Assembly: GCA_001566295.1 (NCBI GenBank)
Contig: KQ964296.1
Coordinates: forward strand, 1 to 52,605
Source of the DNA: Microdochium bolleyi
Lineage: Eukaryota > Ascomycota > Sordariomycetes > Xylariales > Microdochiaceae
Reading direction: 5' to 3'
DNA length: 52,605 nucleotides
The position numbers and the translations under genes were made by a program. Under the pieces are notes generated by a model. The model made no database searches, was not told the DNA's origin, and was given only the letters and a program-made list of their open reading frames with translations. How positions within the stretch are numbered: the first letter of the stretch is position 1; each line of letters opens with the position of its first letter. Below, piece after piece: positions 1 to 9,785 of the stretch.

Positions 1-2
1 GC

Positions 3-470
3 AAGCTCGAGATCCACATCAGCAAGGCTGTCGAGACAGCCCGGCTGCCCGGCTTCATCCGCGCGTACGAGGAGACCTTCGAGAACTACTTCCGCGAAGG
101 CGGCGGCCTGTCGCACATCCAGGTCAACGCCGACCAGGCCGACCCCTACGTCTTCATGTTCAACACTCGGCGCTTCATGCGCAAGTGCGGGGACCGCACG
201 ACCCCGATCCGCTGGAAATTGCCCTGTTTCGCCACGCCCCAGGTGCCCGACTGCATCCGCAAGGCCGCCTCGGGCTACGGCGGCGCCTCGTACGGCCTCG
301 TGCAGCTGTCGACCCGCATCTGCCGCTACGGCAGGCTCAGCCCGGACGAGATCCTCATCACCCTCAAGAGCGGCGACGCCCACGAGTGCACCGCCCTCGT
401 CAACGAGCGCAGGCACGCCGGTATCACCTCGTGGTGGGAAATCATCGACAAGATTAAGCAGATGACTTGA
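3..470 (+). CDS. Hypothetical protein, 3' end of a gene entering from the left
   Basis: An open frame runs from the window edge to a TGA at 468-470 without interruption, giving at least 155 residues. Third codon positions are strongly G/C, unlike the more AT-rich DNA that follows, which supports real coding. The visible part is mixed helical and basic, with an acidic, aromatic N-terminal stretch (ending YEETFENYF), a cysteine-containing middle (KCGDRTTPIRWKLPCFATP) and a Trp-Trp pair near the end (SWWEIIDKIKQ). I recognise no family. The internal ATG at 156 is probably not the start, because homogeneous coding sequence continues upstream of it. Confidence 0.65.
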   Translation, partial: KLEIHISKAVETARLPGFIRAYEETFENYFREGGGLSHIQVNADQADPYVFMFNTRRFMRKCGDRTTPIRWKLPCFATPQVPDCIRKAASGYGGASYGLVQLSTRICRYGRLSPDEILITLKSGDAHECTALVNERRHAGITSWWEIIDKIKQMT

Positions 471-1034
471 TAGCTGATGCATACGAAGCGACAGTATGGT
501 CCTATCGTTCGTAATCGCTGGTACTTAGGAAACCAACAGGTAAGATGCATCCGAACATACGGCCAAGGCCGAAAACAAGATCACCCTTCAAGCTCGCGGC
601 GATCTTGTCATGACAGGCTAGAGGGGTGACTATCAGCACGACGGATATATCGGCTTTCCCGACTCATCGGTGCCATGCGAGCACCGGTACGTACCTTACC
701 TGTTTAATGTCACAACATGTTATACTGCTGATTCACACGAAGCAAACAAAACAATCTGAATCAAAGGAAGGGTCTCTCACATCTCTCTACCGTGACGACT
801 TTGCATCTTCAAACTCGAGGCAGCCATCCCCGATGTTGTACAGCCTGTGCCGGATAAGCATCACTTGCGTCTGCTGTAAATGTACAGACTACGAATGTGA
901 CCAGCCAAGGGGCCAAGGTCAGCCGATATGTGGAATCGCTGCCAATCAAAGTTCGGCCACATTTTTCGAGTTCGAGGTGATTCCGGGTTCGAAGATCATG
1001 GAGTTCAGGGGCGTCCTGGATAGCTCGGGACAGT
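471..1034. other. Intergenic, no gene recognised
   Basis: Downstream region of the left-edge gene. An open frame on the plus strand at 626-1051 has no recognisable motif and overlaps the end of the SRR1-like remnant in antisense, so I do not call it a gene. Confidence 0.4.
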
Positions 1035-1550
1035 CAGAGAGTCGGATGTGATGTTACATACCTTGCATCGTTGTAAATTAACCCGTCGATCTGGTTGCAG
1101 ATGGTGATGGCAGGGTGCGAAAGGCCTGCCATGATCTGCTGCACTGGTGCATTGACAAATGGTGCAAACCCGATGCAGTTGTCGTCCAGCTCTGCGAAAC
1201 CACTTGCGCCGTACTTGCCTGTGTATAGGCGGGCTCTTGGGTCGGGAGCTTGATGTGATAACTGCGTTGCGCTCCGTGTTTTCTCTTCTGGATTGTTTCG
1301 ACAACACTGGCCATCGTGAGAGCCATTGCATGGTGTGTGCATGGGCCCTTGAACTCCAACTCGGGTGTTCTCTCGGATAGTCCAGATCCTCCTCGATTTC
1401 CTCCATGCAGTCCATGTTCTCCTTGAACCATGTCTCGGACGCCTTCGTGCTGAAGTTACAGAGACCACACCACACAATCTTGGTGACGGGAATTGCTGTC
1501 GTGCTCAGGGGAGCCGAGGTCAAAAGTTTCGCCAGGCGTGACTTGAACAT
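1035..1550 (-). pseudogene. SRR1-like domain protein, frameshifted remnant
   Basis: Three minus-strand frames read in succession give the order of an SRR1-type domain (the family of the Arabidopsis circadian regulator SRR1, with many fungal members). From 1550 the first frame gives VTKIVWCGLCNF, the TKIVCFGLG-type strand that opens the domain. A second frame near 1340 gives HHAMALTMASVVE, matching the QHA-type helix. The third frame, about 1240-1035, gives a tyrosine- and aspartate-rich stretch and then NAPVQQIMAGLSHPAITICN, matching the conserved PVQQI..D...PA..ICN end. The domain is in order but needs at least two frame changes, so the copy is probably dead. SRR1 family assignment is from memory of its motifs. 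Alternative: short introns I failed to place. Confidence 0.55.
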
Positions 1551-1725
1551 ATGACAAGATCCGCTACGATCCCAGATGGATCGGATGAGGGCGAATAACT
1601 CATAGGCGTTCTTAACAGGCTGAATATTGGCTGACGAACCGGACTTGTCCTACGGTTGGGCAGCCGTACACGTGAGGTGGACACTTTGGGTTGACAAATA
1701 TATGTGATACAAGACGTCTTCCAGA

Positions 1726-1733
1726 TATATAAA
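1726..1733 (+). promoter_or_regulatory. TATA-like box upstream of the small secreted protein
   Basis: TATATAAA lies about 42 nt upstream of the ATG at 1775, a plausible core-promoter spacing. It sits in a generally AT-rich stretch, so chance occurrence is possible. Confidence 0.3.
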
Positions 1734-1774
1734 CAGGACTTTGAAGCTAATATGATATAACGTATCCTTAAAAT

Positions 1775-2335
1775 ATGTCCTTTGATACACTATTGTATTT
1801 CTTTTTTGTTGCGACCGCATTGACCTTTCTCACGCCAGAGCGGATTTCAACTTCTTTACCTCGCGGTATACCCGCCATTGGGGCCCATCTTCCGAGCGAA
1901 GAGACTTATAGTACTGGAACTGTCCTTTCAACGTCGACTGATCTCGCCCTGGCCCTGGCGAGGAGAGTTGCCTGGGTCAACACTCGTTGTGGCTGCGATC
2001 GGTATCTCAACGAAACAGCGGTGAGAACCGCCACCAATGACTTCAAAAAACTGCTTGTTACTTATGAGTTGGCCCTGGGAGATTCGGTGGCTATCCCTAA
2101 CAGGGATATCATCGTCTTCGTGGTAAACGAAGGTTTAGATAAGCTCATGCTTACAGAATCTGAAATTGATAAATCCTTTGATTTCATTCAGGGGGCATGC
2201 GGCGAGAATATAGCCGGAACAACAGGAACACAGGGGAGGTTTGCTGTTGGGTATATGCAGGCGAGTGACGGCAAAAACCTTACAGAAAGTATGTGGGGCT
2301 CGGAAGCGCAAGAGTGCGTACGCTCCAGTAGTTAA
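1775..2335 (+). CDS. Small putative secreted protein (186 aa), effector-like
   Basis: A single-exon frame starts at an ATG followed by a hydrophobic run (LLYFFFVATALTFL, residues 6-19) that looks like a signal peptide. The mature part carries four cysteines, two in a CGC motif near residue 74, one in GACGEN near 143 and one near the C-terminus (QEC). Two N-glycosylation sequons (NET, NLT) are visible. Size, secretion signal and few paired cysteines fit a fungal small secreted protein or effector, but I recognise no named family. It stands alone between a pseudogene and the terpene cluster. A TATA-like box precedes it. The stop at 2333-2335 follows an apparently folded C-terminus, so no downstream intron is required. 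Confidence 0.5.
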   Translation: MSFDTLLYFFFVATALTFLTPERISTSLPRGIPAIGAHLPSEETYSTGTVLSTSTDLALALARRVAWVNTRCGCDRYLNETAVRTATNDFKKLLVTYELALGDSVAIPNRDIIVFVVNEGLDKLMLTESEIDKSFDFIQGACGENIAGTTGTQGRFAVGYMQASDGKNLTESMWGSEAQECVRSSS

Positions 2336-3216
2336 CAAGTAGTAATTTTGCGTTTGTTACTAGCTTACATGTTTATCCATGTTCGTATCTGCTCTTCCGC
2401 CTCTGCATTCCTCTTCATCCTAATCGCCCGTGTGACTCGTGCGATCACAATCCCCTCGCCCCCTGATATGAACCTGGATATAGCAATATCCAGTCAGACT
2501 TCCGACCTTCAGCATCAGCCGCCAGATCGAGCTTCTGGGTTGCTGTTCTGCGGAGGAGATAAAGCTCGGGCAGTCCACTGAGACGGAAAGAACCAACCGA
2601 AACGACAGCTAGCGAGCAGGTATGGGCCTAATCGATGCCTTCGTCGACGTCGTTATTTCGGTGGCTATAAGGAGACTCCGTGAGAAGCTAGGCCAGAGGA
2701 GGCGTTCAAGGCTTCTCCAACTTCACACTTTACAACGTTTTGTCCTACCACGTAGAATCCCTCATGAACCATCTGTACCTTAGGCATAGAGATGAGAATT
2801 CAGGTTTTCCCTAGCAATGTCCTCCCGGTCACGCTATCTTGTAGGGTATCTCATACTTCGCTATATATCCTCGCTGGTACGAGACAACGCAAGGGAAAGA
2901 GGTAGAAGGAAATCCCTTATGGGTTCTGTAGAAAACGTCTCTAGCCCGCAAAGGAGGAACCTCGCTGCATGTATTCCTCAACATGTAGTTGAAGAGTAAA
3001 TGAGCCAATCTAAGCGAGCGTCCCACGACGGCCACCTCGGCGAAGCTTTGACACGGACAGTCCACGCCGGGTGTCGAAGAAGTGACCGCTATAGTCCTGC
3101 CGGCGGGAATTCGACAGTAGTCTACGCACAGACAGTCCGTTGCTCCGTGTCATGACCAATGTTCCGCTTAGGTTGATCGTCGCCTTCTCGGTTGTCATTG
3201 ACTCTCCCATATCCGG
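2336..3216. other. Intergenic, no gene recognised
   Basis: Short open frames occur on both strands (for example 2348-2581 and 2817-2999) but show no family motif and no consistent codon bias. The right part includes the 3' flank of the sesquiterpene synthase gene. Confidence 0.4.
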
Positions 3217-4748
3217 CTAGAAGACTACAGCTCGGAGGTACAAGGTGCGACTTGCCTTGACCTGCATACCTTCGGAGCCAAGATACCGTCTTGTCAAGAA
3301 CCTATTAAAGTCAGTAAGCGTTATGTGATTGTAGAAGGTGAACACCTACCCCCAATGTAACTGCCCTAATGGGGCCATCTTGCAAGCGTGGAGAAATTTC
3401 TCTTGTTCCAAGGACTCTTCCCTCCCAACGATGGGAATCTCGGCTTGAGCTATGAACCAGCGCTTGTAGCACTCGTTCAGCTGTCCCTCGATGATTTTCA
3501 GAGCTTCCTGGGGGAAAAAGCCTTGTCTCTGGAGGAAGATTAGAAGGTTATGTTCACAGCCCGTGCTCTAGTTTATGATTAGCAATGATCCTGTATTAGC
3601 TGTATCGGAGGATGACGAATCGTACTAGATCCTTCTTGTATGATAGCACATCGTTGCCACTGCTGTCGTTTATTATGTTTCGAGCCAAAATAACGAGTGT
3701 CGGTTATACGCACTAACAAGTCAAATCGAACGAGACATTCATGCAAGCCTGTACGAATTCCAGCTTGAAGTATTGTGTTGGCAGTTGGATGTTATGCGCG
3801 TATCTGCAGTGACAGATTAGTAATAGCGACGACAGATCTGCACTTCCCGCAATTGACATACTCTATCAAGGGGAGAATCGGAGATGCTCCTACGGTCCTC
3901 CTCCGCACCACCATGTAGTCGTCGATCGTACGAGGAGAGAGCTCTGGGTGCTCCGTCATGCGCACTTGCGCCAGGATCCCATCGAAGTAGTGCCTGTGAG
4001 CCGCACGCCACCGTTGTTGCAGCCCTTTTTTCTTTGTTAGCAAGGTCATTTGAACGACGGGTCTGATTAATTTGCAGATAAAGCGGATGAATTGTACCAG
4101 TAGATGCTCGCTTCGAGCGGATGAAGCTTGTTAGCGGTGAGATCGAATCTAGTTGACTTAAAGCTGCTCACTTTTTTAAAACGCCGCCAAGTGTCCTGAA
4201 AAATGAATCGAATAGGATTTTCGTGGGATGAGATGTCCGTGCATTCACCGTCATCCATGAGGCTTAGTGTCGCTTGAATCTCTTCATATGCTGCCTCGTG
4301 CCGAGTACTGAGATGCCCTTCATCGAACTCTGAGAGTTTGTAACTAGTTGAATCCGTCATCAAGTCGGGAAATAACGTACGATCGTCGAACAGAAATATA
4401 TAAGTCGAGCATACTTGTTAGATCCATCGTTGAGCGGAGCCCGCCATCGTCACTGACCCAATTGTTGTAATCGACCCTCACCTTTAATGCTTCCTCGTCT
4501 ACATCTGCCGCCCAAAGAGATGCAAGAAATGTGAAATTCGCTTTTCTGTTCTTGCTCGTCCATTCCTTCCTTTGCTTGAGGATTCTAGATACTTTTTAGC
4601 TACACGTGACAGGTTGCAATGTTGGCAGTACTCACTGCTCAATCCATGCATCAGCCTCCTTCTTGACCCCTGCATAGTTCCGATTGATTGCCGGCTCTAT
4701 ACACATGATAGAGGAGAAAAGATCGGGAATGACAAGCGGGTCCTCCAT
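3217..4748 (-). CDS. Fungal sesquiterpene synthase, class I terpene cyclase, nine exons
   Basis: Predicted to ionise and cyclise farnesyl diphosphate in the cytosol. My exon model on the minus strand is 4748-4636, 4584-4454, 4413-4381, 4329-4172, 4031-3862, 3803-3714, 3659-3626, 3567-3350 and 3301-3217. It sums to 1032 nt, so 343 aa plus stop, usual for this family. The start gives MEDPLVIPDLFSSIM, typical of presilphiperfolanol-synthase-like enzymes. The aspartate-rich Mg-binding motif LFDDQFDEG is rebuilt across intron 3 (residues 91-96). RRRTVGASP and LIEYAHNIQLP follow. The second metal motif is NDVLSYKKD (about 234-242), with Asp where Glu is commoner. The C-terminus has HNLLIFLQRQGF and LHWGFLTRRY, as expected. 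Every junction uses GT..AG; the boundary of exons 2 and 3 is least certain. It is divergent from a methyltransferase gene and close to two P450s, so it is probably the core of a terpenoid cluster. Confidence 0.88.
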
Positions 4749-5477
4749 CGTGGCAGTTGCTCCATGAGTGCTTTGAGAAGGCTAATCAGCAATATCGCTG
4801 AAGGGTGGCCGTTCTGCACTTGTCATAGTTCCGTAATTTGCCTTTTTTGAGAGGGGATGGGCGGCCGGAGATTAACCATTTATGACTTGGCCTTTGCGTA
4901 CCAATAAAGACCGCATGCAGGCCCATCAGAACTGTTTTCCACCTCATTCTCAATATAATAACTTTGTCTTAGCGCAAATAATGCCAACCCCACTATGTTC
5001 CCCACTCTGGTACAACATTATCCGGGTTGCTGCTTTATCGTGATACACCTTCACCTCTATTGAGTCGAGGTTAGTCCAGTAGCATTATCAGAACTTTTAT
5101 AGCATTCATATATGAACAATTAGTGCTTGGATTTCAATGCCGTCAAAAAGCTCTTTATGGGTTCTACTGTCTGGTATTCTAATCCCCGTCAGCCTGTGTC
5201 CAAGTTCCTATGGCTTTATGAATACTTCCCTAGAAGCGGAAATGTCGTAACCGTACTTCAAGGTACGTCGACCCATTTTCCCCGAACCAACAATTGGTCA
5301 GGCTCCGGGAACATTCGCCGTCAATAACCCAAACAATCGCTCCGGAAGCTCATAACGGACTCATTACCCTGATGGACAGTTCAAGTCCTTTACGTGTTTA
5401 ATACTAAACTATGAGCCACTTCACTTTACCGAATTACATGGTTTCCGCTACAGACTCTCGTTACATGACCAAGCACC
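4749..5477. other. Divergent intergenic region of the terpene cluster
   Basis: About 730 nt between the divergent sesquiterpene synthase (minus) and methyltransferase (plus) starts, presumably holding both promoters. I see no gene and no operator I can name. Confidence 0.5.
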
Positions 5478-6289
5478 ATGGAGGAAAAAAGCGACTTAAC
5501 GTTGAGCGGAGTTGAAGAAGACGGCTGTTATGACCTTGTCCCTGAGAGCTCGCGATGCTGAAGCGCTAAAACCCATTCTGAACGACAAAGTAGCACTTGA
5601 TGCTATGCGGCGTCTGTAACAGCTGTATGATGTGAGGTCTGTGGACTCGCTCCAAGACGAGCGATGGAATGAGATCCTCTTGCCAGTTCGACGAATGGTG
5701 CGTCTCATTCGTAAAGGCAAACCCTCAATCCACCGTACTCCATATTGCATGTGGCCTCGATAGCCGCATAAACCGTATCTCTACTAGACTGCCCAAAGAG
5801 CTTCAGTGGATAGAGGTCGATCGCCCGGAGATTATGAATCTCCGCAAGAAACTCGATCTGGCAGATGGCCCACATCAAGTCGGTTACAGATTACTGGAAG
5901 GTGACGTGACGAACCTTAAGTGGCTCAAGAACGTTCCTTCAGTGCGGCCAACATTGATAATCATGGAAGGCCTTCTCATGTATCTCCAGCCGGAACATGG
6001 GAAACATCTTATCAAGCAGCTCGTCGACAGGTTCCCCAGGGGACAAGTAGTGTGCGACCACATGGGTACTCTGATGTGCCTCTTTTCTTCTTGGAACTGG
6101 ATATCAATGTTTAAAGAACGCAGAGTCAAGTTTCAGTGGGGTCTGACTGACCCTACTGCTGTAGCTCAGTTGGATGTGAAACTGAGACTTCTAACAAGCA
6201 TCCCGTATCCTATCTTACCTCCGTGGTTCGGCTACTGGAAATCCAAAGTCTTATTCGCAATCCCGCTCGTGCGGAACAATATGGGCTGA
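5478..6289 (+). pseudogene. LCM-family SAM-dependent O-methyltransferase, 5' half disrupted
   Basis: From 5669 an intact 206-residue frame carries the core of the leucine carboxyl methyltransferase / TcmP-like family. It has a SAM-binding LHIACGLDSR loop, an acidic WIEVDRPEI strand end and the EGLLMYLQPE motif, and the expected C-terminus. Upstream, homology continues but in other frames. The ATG at 5478 opens with a LSGVEE start, then a one-base shift near 5515 is needed to read TAVMTLSLRARDAEALKPIL. That frame hits TAA at 5617-5619, and another shift is needed before the 5669 frame. The stop replaces a codon in CTG-TAA-CAG and would arise from CAA by C-to-T. In the cluster it would O-methylate a terpenoid intermediate. 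A shortened product from 5669 would lack the N-terminal lid. Confidence 0.75.
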
Positions 6290-6478
6290 TTCCTCATATA
6301 TAGTTACGGCCCCTGATATCGAATCCTCAGCTAGTACCGCTATTTCGGTTCAGCGCGAAGTAGAGAAATGCCATTACTCGGTCTAGAGTATAGCACCGCT
6401 TTTTTTTTAATAAAGAACGTGATCCTCCAGGGAACTGCCTCCGTATATTCTTGTTTCTGACTCTACTTTCCGTATGCC

Positions 6479-7742
6479 TTATCTGCTATGTGAGAATTCG
6501 AGATTTCCGAAACACTGCACCGGTTCTCGGGCAAACTTTTGAACTGCTTCAAAACTATTAAGAGAACCCTGAACCTTGTGCAATCGAAAGTGCCAGATCA
6601 GCATTGCTAACTGGATCCGCAACGCGAGTAGTGCAAGCTTGCGGCCAAAGCATCAACGGGGGCCTAAGCCAAATGCCAAGGATGGGCCTGCTACCGGATC
6701 AAAGACCCTATCTGAGGCTTCGGTTTGTTTCGTAAGCCAACGTTCAGGCTTAAACTCGGAGATATCAGCGTCATCCCAGTGTTTTGAACCTGGCTTGCCT
6801 CTTGAGCAGTTATATTTGACGCCCTCTCCAGAGTTCCTCCCTGTAATAACCGGCTCTAGGTAGCCAGACCCGTTTCCCATTAGGAAAACATTCGTTCCTT
6901 TAGGGATATCGAAGCCCATAATTGTAGTATTATTTAATGCTTCACGTACAACGAACGAAATTGTGTTTGCATGACGCAGTACCTCAGCCACCACAGCGTC
7001 TAGATACGGGAGCTGGACCATACAAAATTCCTCGTATGTTGGCGGTCGCCTTTGTTGTACTGCCAACAACATCGAGTCTCGAAGAGATTTGCGAAGCTGA
7101 TTCTGAACTTCTGGGTTGTCCGCAAGCAACTTCACTCCCCATGCAACCGTGGTTGCTGTTGTATCATAGTCTGCTGTGATAAGGCCAAACAATTCGTCGG
7201 ATACTGCGCGCTTGTAATACTCTGGCCGATTTCCACTCTTACTGGCAAGATCTCGCTCCCTCTTGAGTATGTAATGCATGGCACACTGGCTTGGACCATT
7301 CAAAATTCCTGTGTCTTCGACAGCTTGCGTGATCTTGCGGTGAATGTAGTCGTCCTTAACACTGGCTGCGCGTTGCATAAACCCTAGGAAGCCGTACGCC
7401 CAGGAAGTGAGACGCGGCAGTGGCGATAGCTGTGTCTTCATGACCGACTCCGCAAGAGTAAGTACGGATGAGTAGATTGGTGGAAGGGAGCCATGAGTGA
7501 AATGAACTATCTTATTCTGATCCTGACGTGATCCTGCCGTGTCTTTTGAGAAGGATTTGAAGTAGGGAATGTCTACATCATCACCGCACGCGGTGTTGAG
7601 CACAAATGAAAACACGGTGTCCAGTGCCCAGTACGTGATATCTTCATGTGCCTCGAACGTGTGGGATGGCGCAAGCCCGCATTTGTACCGCCAACGCCTG
7701 ATCAGATGTGAAGTAGTTTCATAGATCCTTGGGGTATGATGA
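6479..7742 (-). pseudogene. Cytochrome P450 (A): 5'-truncated, nonsense codon in heme loop
   Basis: A heme-thiolate monooxygenase of the fungal class E type. The I-helix oxygen motif (ADYDTT), the K-helix ExxR (EVLR) and the FKPERW motif are clear. The heme-binding loop reads FGLGPR, then an in-frame TGA (6655-6653), then CFGRKLA in the same frame. The stop thus falls one codon before the axial cysteine and replaces the variable residue of FGxGxRxCxG; CGA to TGA is the simplest origin. The same frame stays open to TAA at 6481-6479. The N-terminus is missing: homology starts near helix C at about 7742, and further upstream codons are only the antisense of the neighbouring P450. The membrane anchor and about 130-150 residues are therefore gone. 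It would have oxidised the terpene scaffold. Confidence 0.85.
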
Positions 7743-9299
7743 AACCTCCGAAAGGTCCTCGCCCGCTCCCAATCATTGGCAATCTTCACCAGATACCTCG
7801 CACAGGAGCCCATAGACTGTATGACTTCCCAAATCACCACACATAGAAAGAATGCTTACTATATCCACAGGTCCACGAAGTGGTCCAAGACATACGGCGG
7901 AATCTTCACGCTTTATTTCGGGCGGAAGCCGGTAGTGATAATTACGGACCGTCGTTTAGTAAGGGAGCTGATCGACAAAAAGAGCCGGACGTACAGTGAC
8001 AGACCCGAGCTGTTCGTTACGCAGGACTTAATCACAAAAGGAGATCATCTTTCAGTAATGCGGTATGGTCCAAAATGGCGACTTTTTCGCAAGCTAGTCC
8101 ATCAGCACGTCTCTAGCAGCCAGTGCGAAAGGAACTACATCCAGATGATCGAAGCAGAGGAAACCCAGATGATGCGCGACTTCCTTGTCAATCCACAAGA
8201 CTTTATGCTACATCCAAAAAGGACCAGCAACAGCGTCATCATGAGCGTTGCTTACGGCCTCCGGTCAGAATCGTACTGTACTTCTCATGTAACAGAGCTG
8301 TACGATATGATGGACCGATTTTCCGCCCTCCTGGAACCAGGCGCACTGCCTCCAGTCGATATGTTCCCGCTTCTCCGCTTGCTTCCGGAGTCATGGTTTA
8401 GGAACTGGGTTCAGAAATGCACCGCCATTCGACTCCGAATGAAGAAACTCTACTCAGGTGTTCTTTCGAAAGTTCTAGATCGCCGCATAGCGCACATTAC
8501 ACGCAGCTCTGCAATAGACTATGTGCTCGATCGTCAAAACAGTTTGAGCATGACGCAAAACCAACTTGAGTTTATTGGCGGGGTATTTCAGGAAGGCGGC
8601 TCTGAGACTATCGCTTCAACAATGATCGTGGTCATCCAGGCTTTAGCGCTGAATCCGCAAATTCAACGAGCTGCTCAGAAGGAGATCGACGCAGTCATTG
8701 GAGAAGATAGATCGCCTGTCTGGTTAGACTATGACAGACTGCCTTATGTCACTATGATTATTAAGGAAGCCTTTCGATGGCGGCCTATCGCGCCCCTGGC
8801 CTTTCCTCATGCTCTTACGAGCGACGATACCATCGACGGATATTTACTACCACGCGGGGCTGTCATTTTCATCAATGTCTGGGGCTTACACCATGATTAG
8901 AGAACATTTGAAAACCCTTCGGTATTTGATCCTAGTCGATACGAAGGGAAAACGAGGCTTGCGGCTGAGCATGCTGCCTCCCCAGACTATGTTAACAAAG
9001 ATCGCTACGGCTACGGTGCCGGAAGAAGGATCTGCCCGGGCATACACCTTGCCGAGAGAGAGATGTTTGTCGGCATAGCAAAGCTTATCTGGGCCTTTGA
9101 TTTCGGGCAAAAGCTTGACAACCTCGGAAGCCCGATCCCCATCGATACCAACCCTGAAACGTGTTACAGCGAAGGCATTCTTGTCAGCCCGAAGGACTTT
9201 GAGTGCTCCATCGTACCTCGCTCAGAAGCAAGGGCTCAGACAATCCTGCGGGAGTACGACACGGCGGTTCAGACAGTGTTTCCTAATTATCAAAGTTAG
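7736..9299 (+). pseudogene. Cytochrome P450 (B): one in-frame stop before the heme loop, no membrane anchor
   Basis: Exon 1 (7736-7818) starts with MMKPPKGPRPLPIIGNLHQ, the proline-rich hinge that normally follows the N-terminal membrane helix. An intron with GTATGA..CACAG (7819-7870) leads to exon 2 (7871-9299). The oxygen motif EGGSET, ExxR (EAFR), DPSRYEG and the heme loop YGAGRRICPG are present. TAG at 8898-8900 interrupts the frame between LHHD and RTFENPSVF; after it the same frame runs on through the heme loop to TAG at 9297-9299, so only one codon is at fault (CAG or GAG to TAG). The full frame would be 503 residues. A TGA lies a few codons upstream of the ATG and no hydrophobic anchor precedes the hinge. 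The start lies on the opposite strand from the truncated P450 A with no promoter space between them. Confidence 0.85.
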
Positions 9300-9785
9300 T
9301 CTTGCTGGGTTCTTTACCGTCGTGTTGAAAGGAGGCTGCTCTTCAAGCACTCTATCCATTCTATTGTACTATTCGTCCCCGTATTAAGTCTAAATCCAAG
9401 GGTCCCGGACGCCCCATACCTCATCTGCCATCCCTGCACGTTGTGAAGTCTCGCTCATTCCCTTCATGGATATGTCATGTCCTATGAAGGCCTGTTGTGA
9501 CATTGAGCAGGTAAGGTACATACCGGTGCTCGCGAGGCACCGCTGAGTCAGCATTTAGAGCTCCTCCAGAGCATATAAACCTAGTTTCACTGCTCACAGG
9601 CATTCTTTTAGAACTTCTCCTTTATACAGACAACTATCAATTACCACCGCCGAATTCACTCATTCTGAGCTCTCTCGAGCGCAGGAACGCTACTTGCACG
9701 AAACGTCACGACTGGTAAATAATGTATGGATATGTATTCCTTTTAAGGAAGTCATTCATCATGGCGGGCCAGCTGATAGTCTTGT
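9300..9785. other. Intergenic, no gene recognised
   Basis: AT-richer stretch between P450 B and the DUF3638 fragment. No family motif is seen in any frame. Confidence 0.4.

Noticed and set aside
626..1051. 141-codon plus-strand open frame
   Set aside because: No motif, and it partly lies antisense to the SRR1-like remnant; base composition is that of non-coding DNA.
4067..4363. 98-codon minus-strand frame starting MMTDSTSY as a separate gene
   Set aside because: Its first 11 codons are the end of intron 3 and its tail is intron 4 of the sesquiterpene synthase; only the middle is exon.
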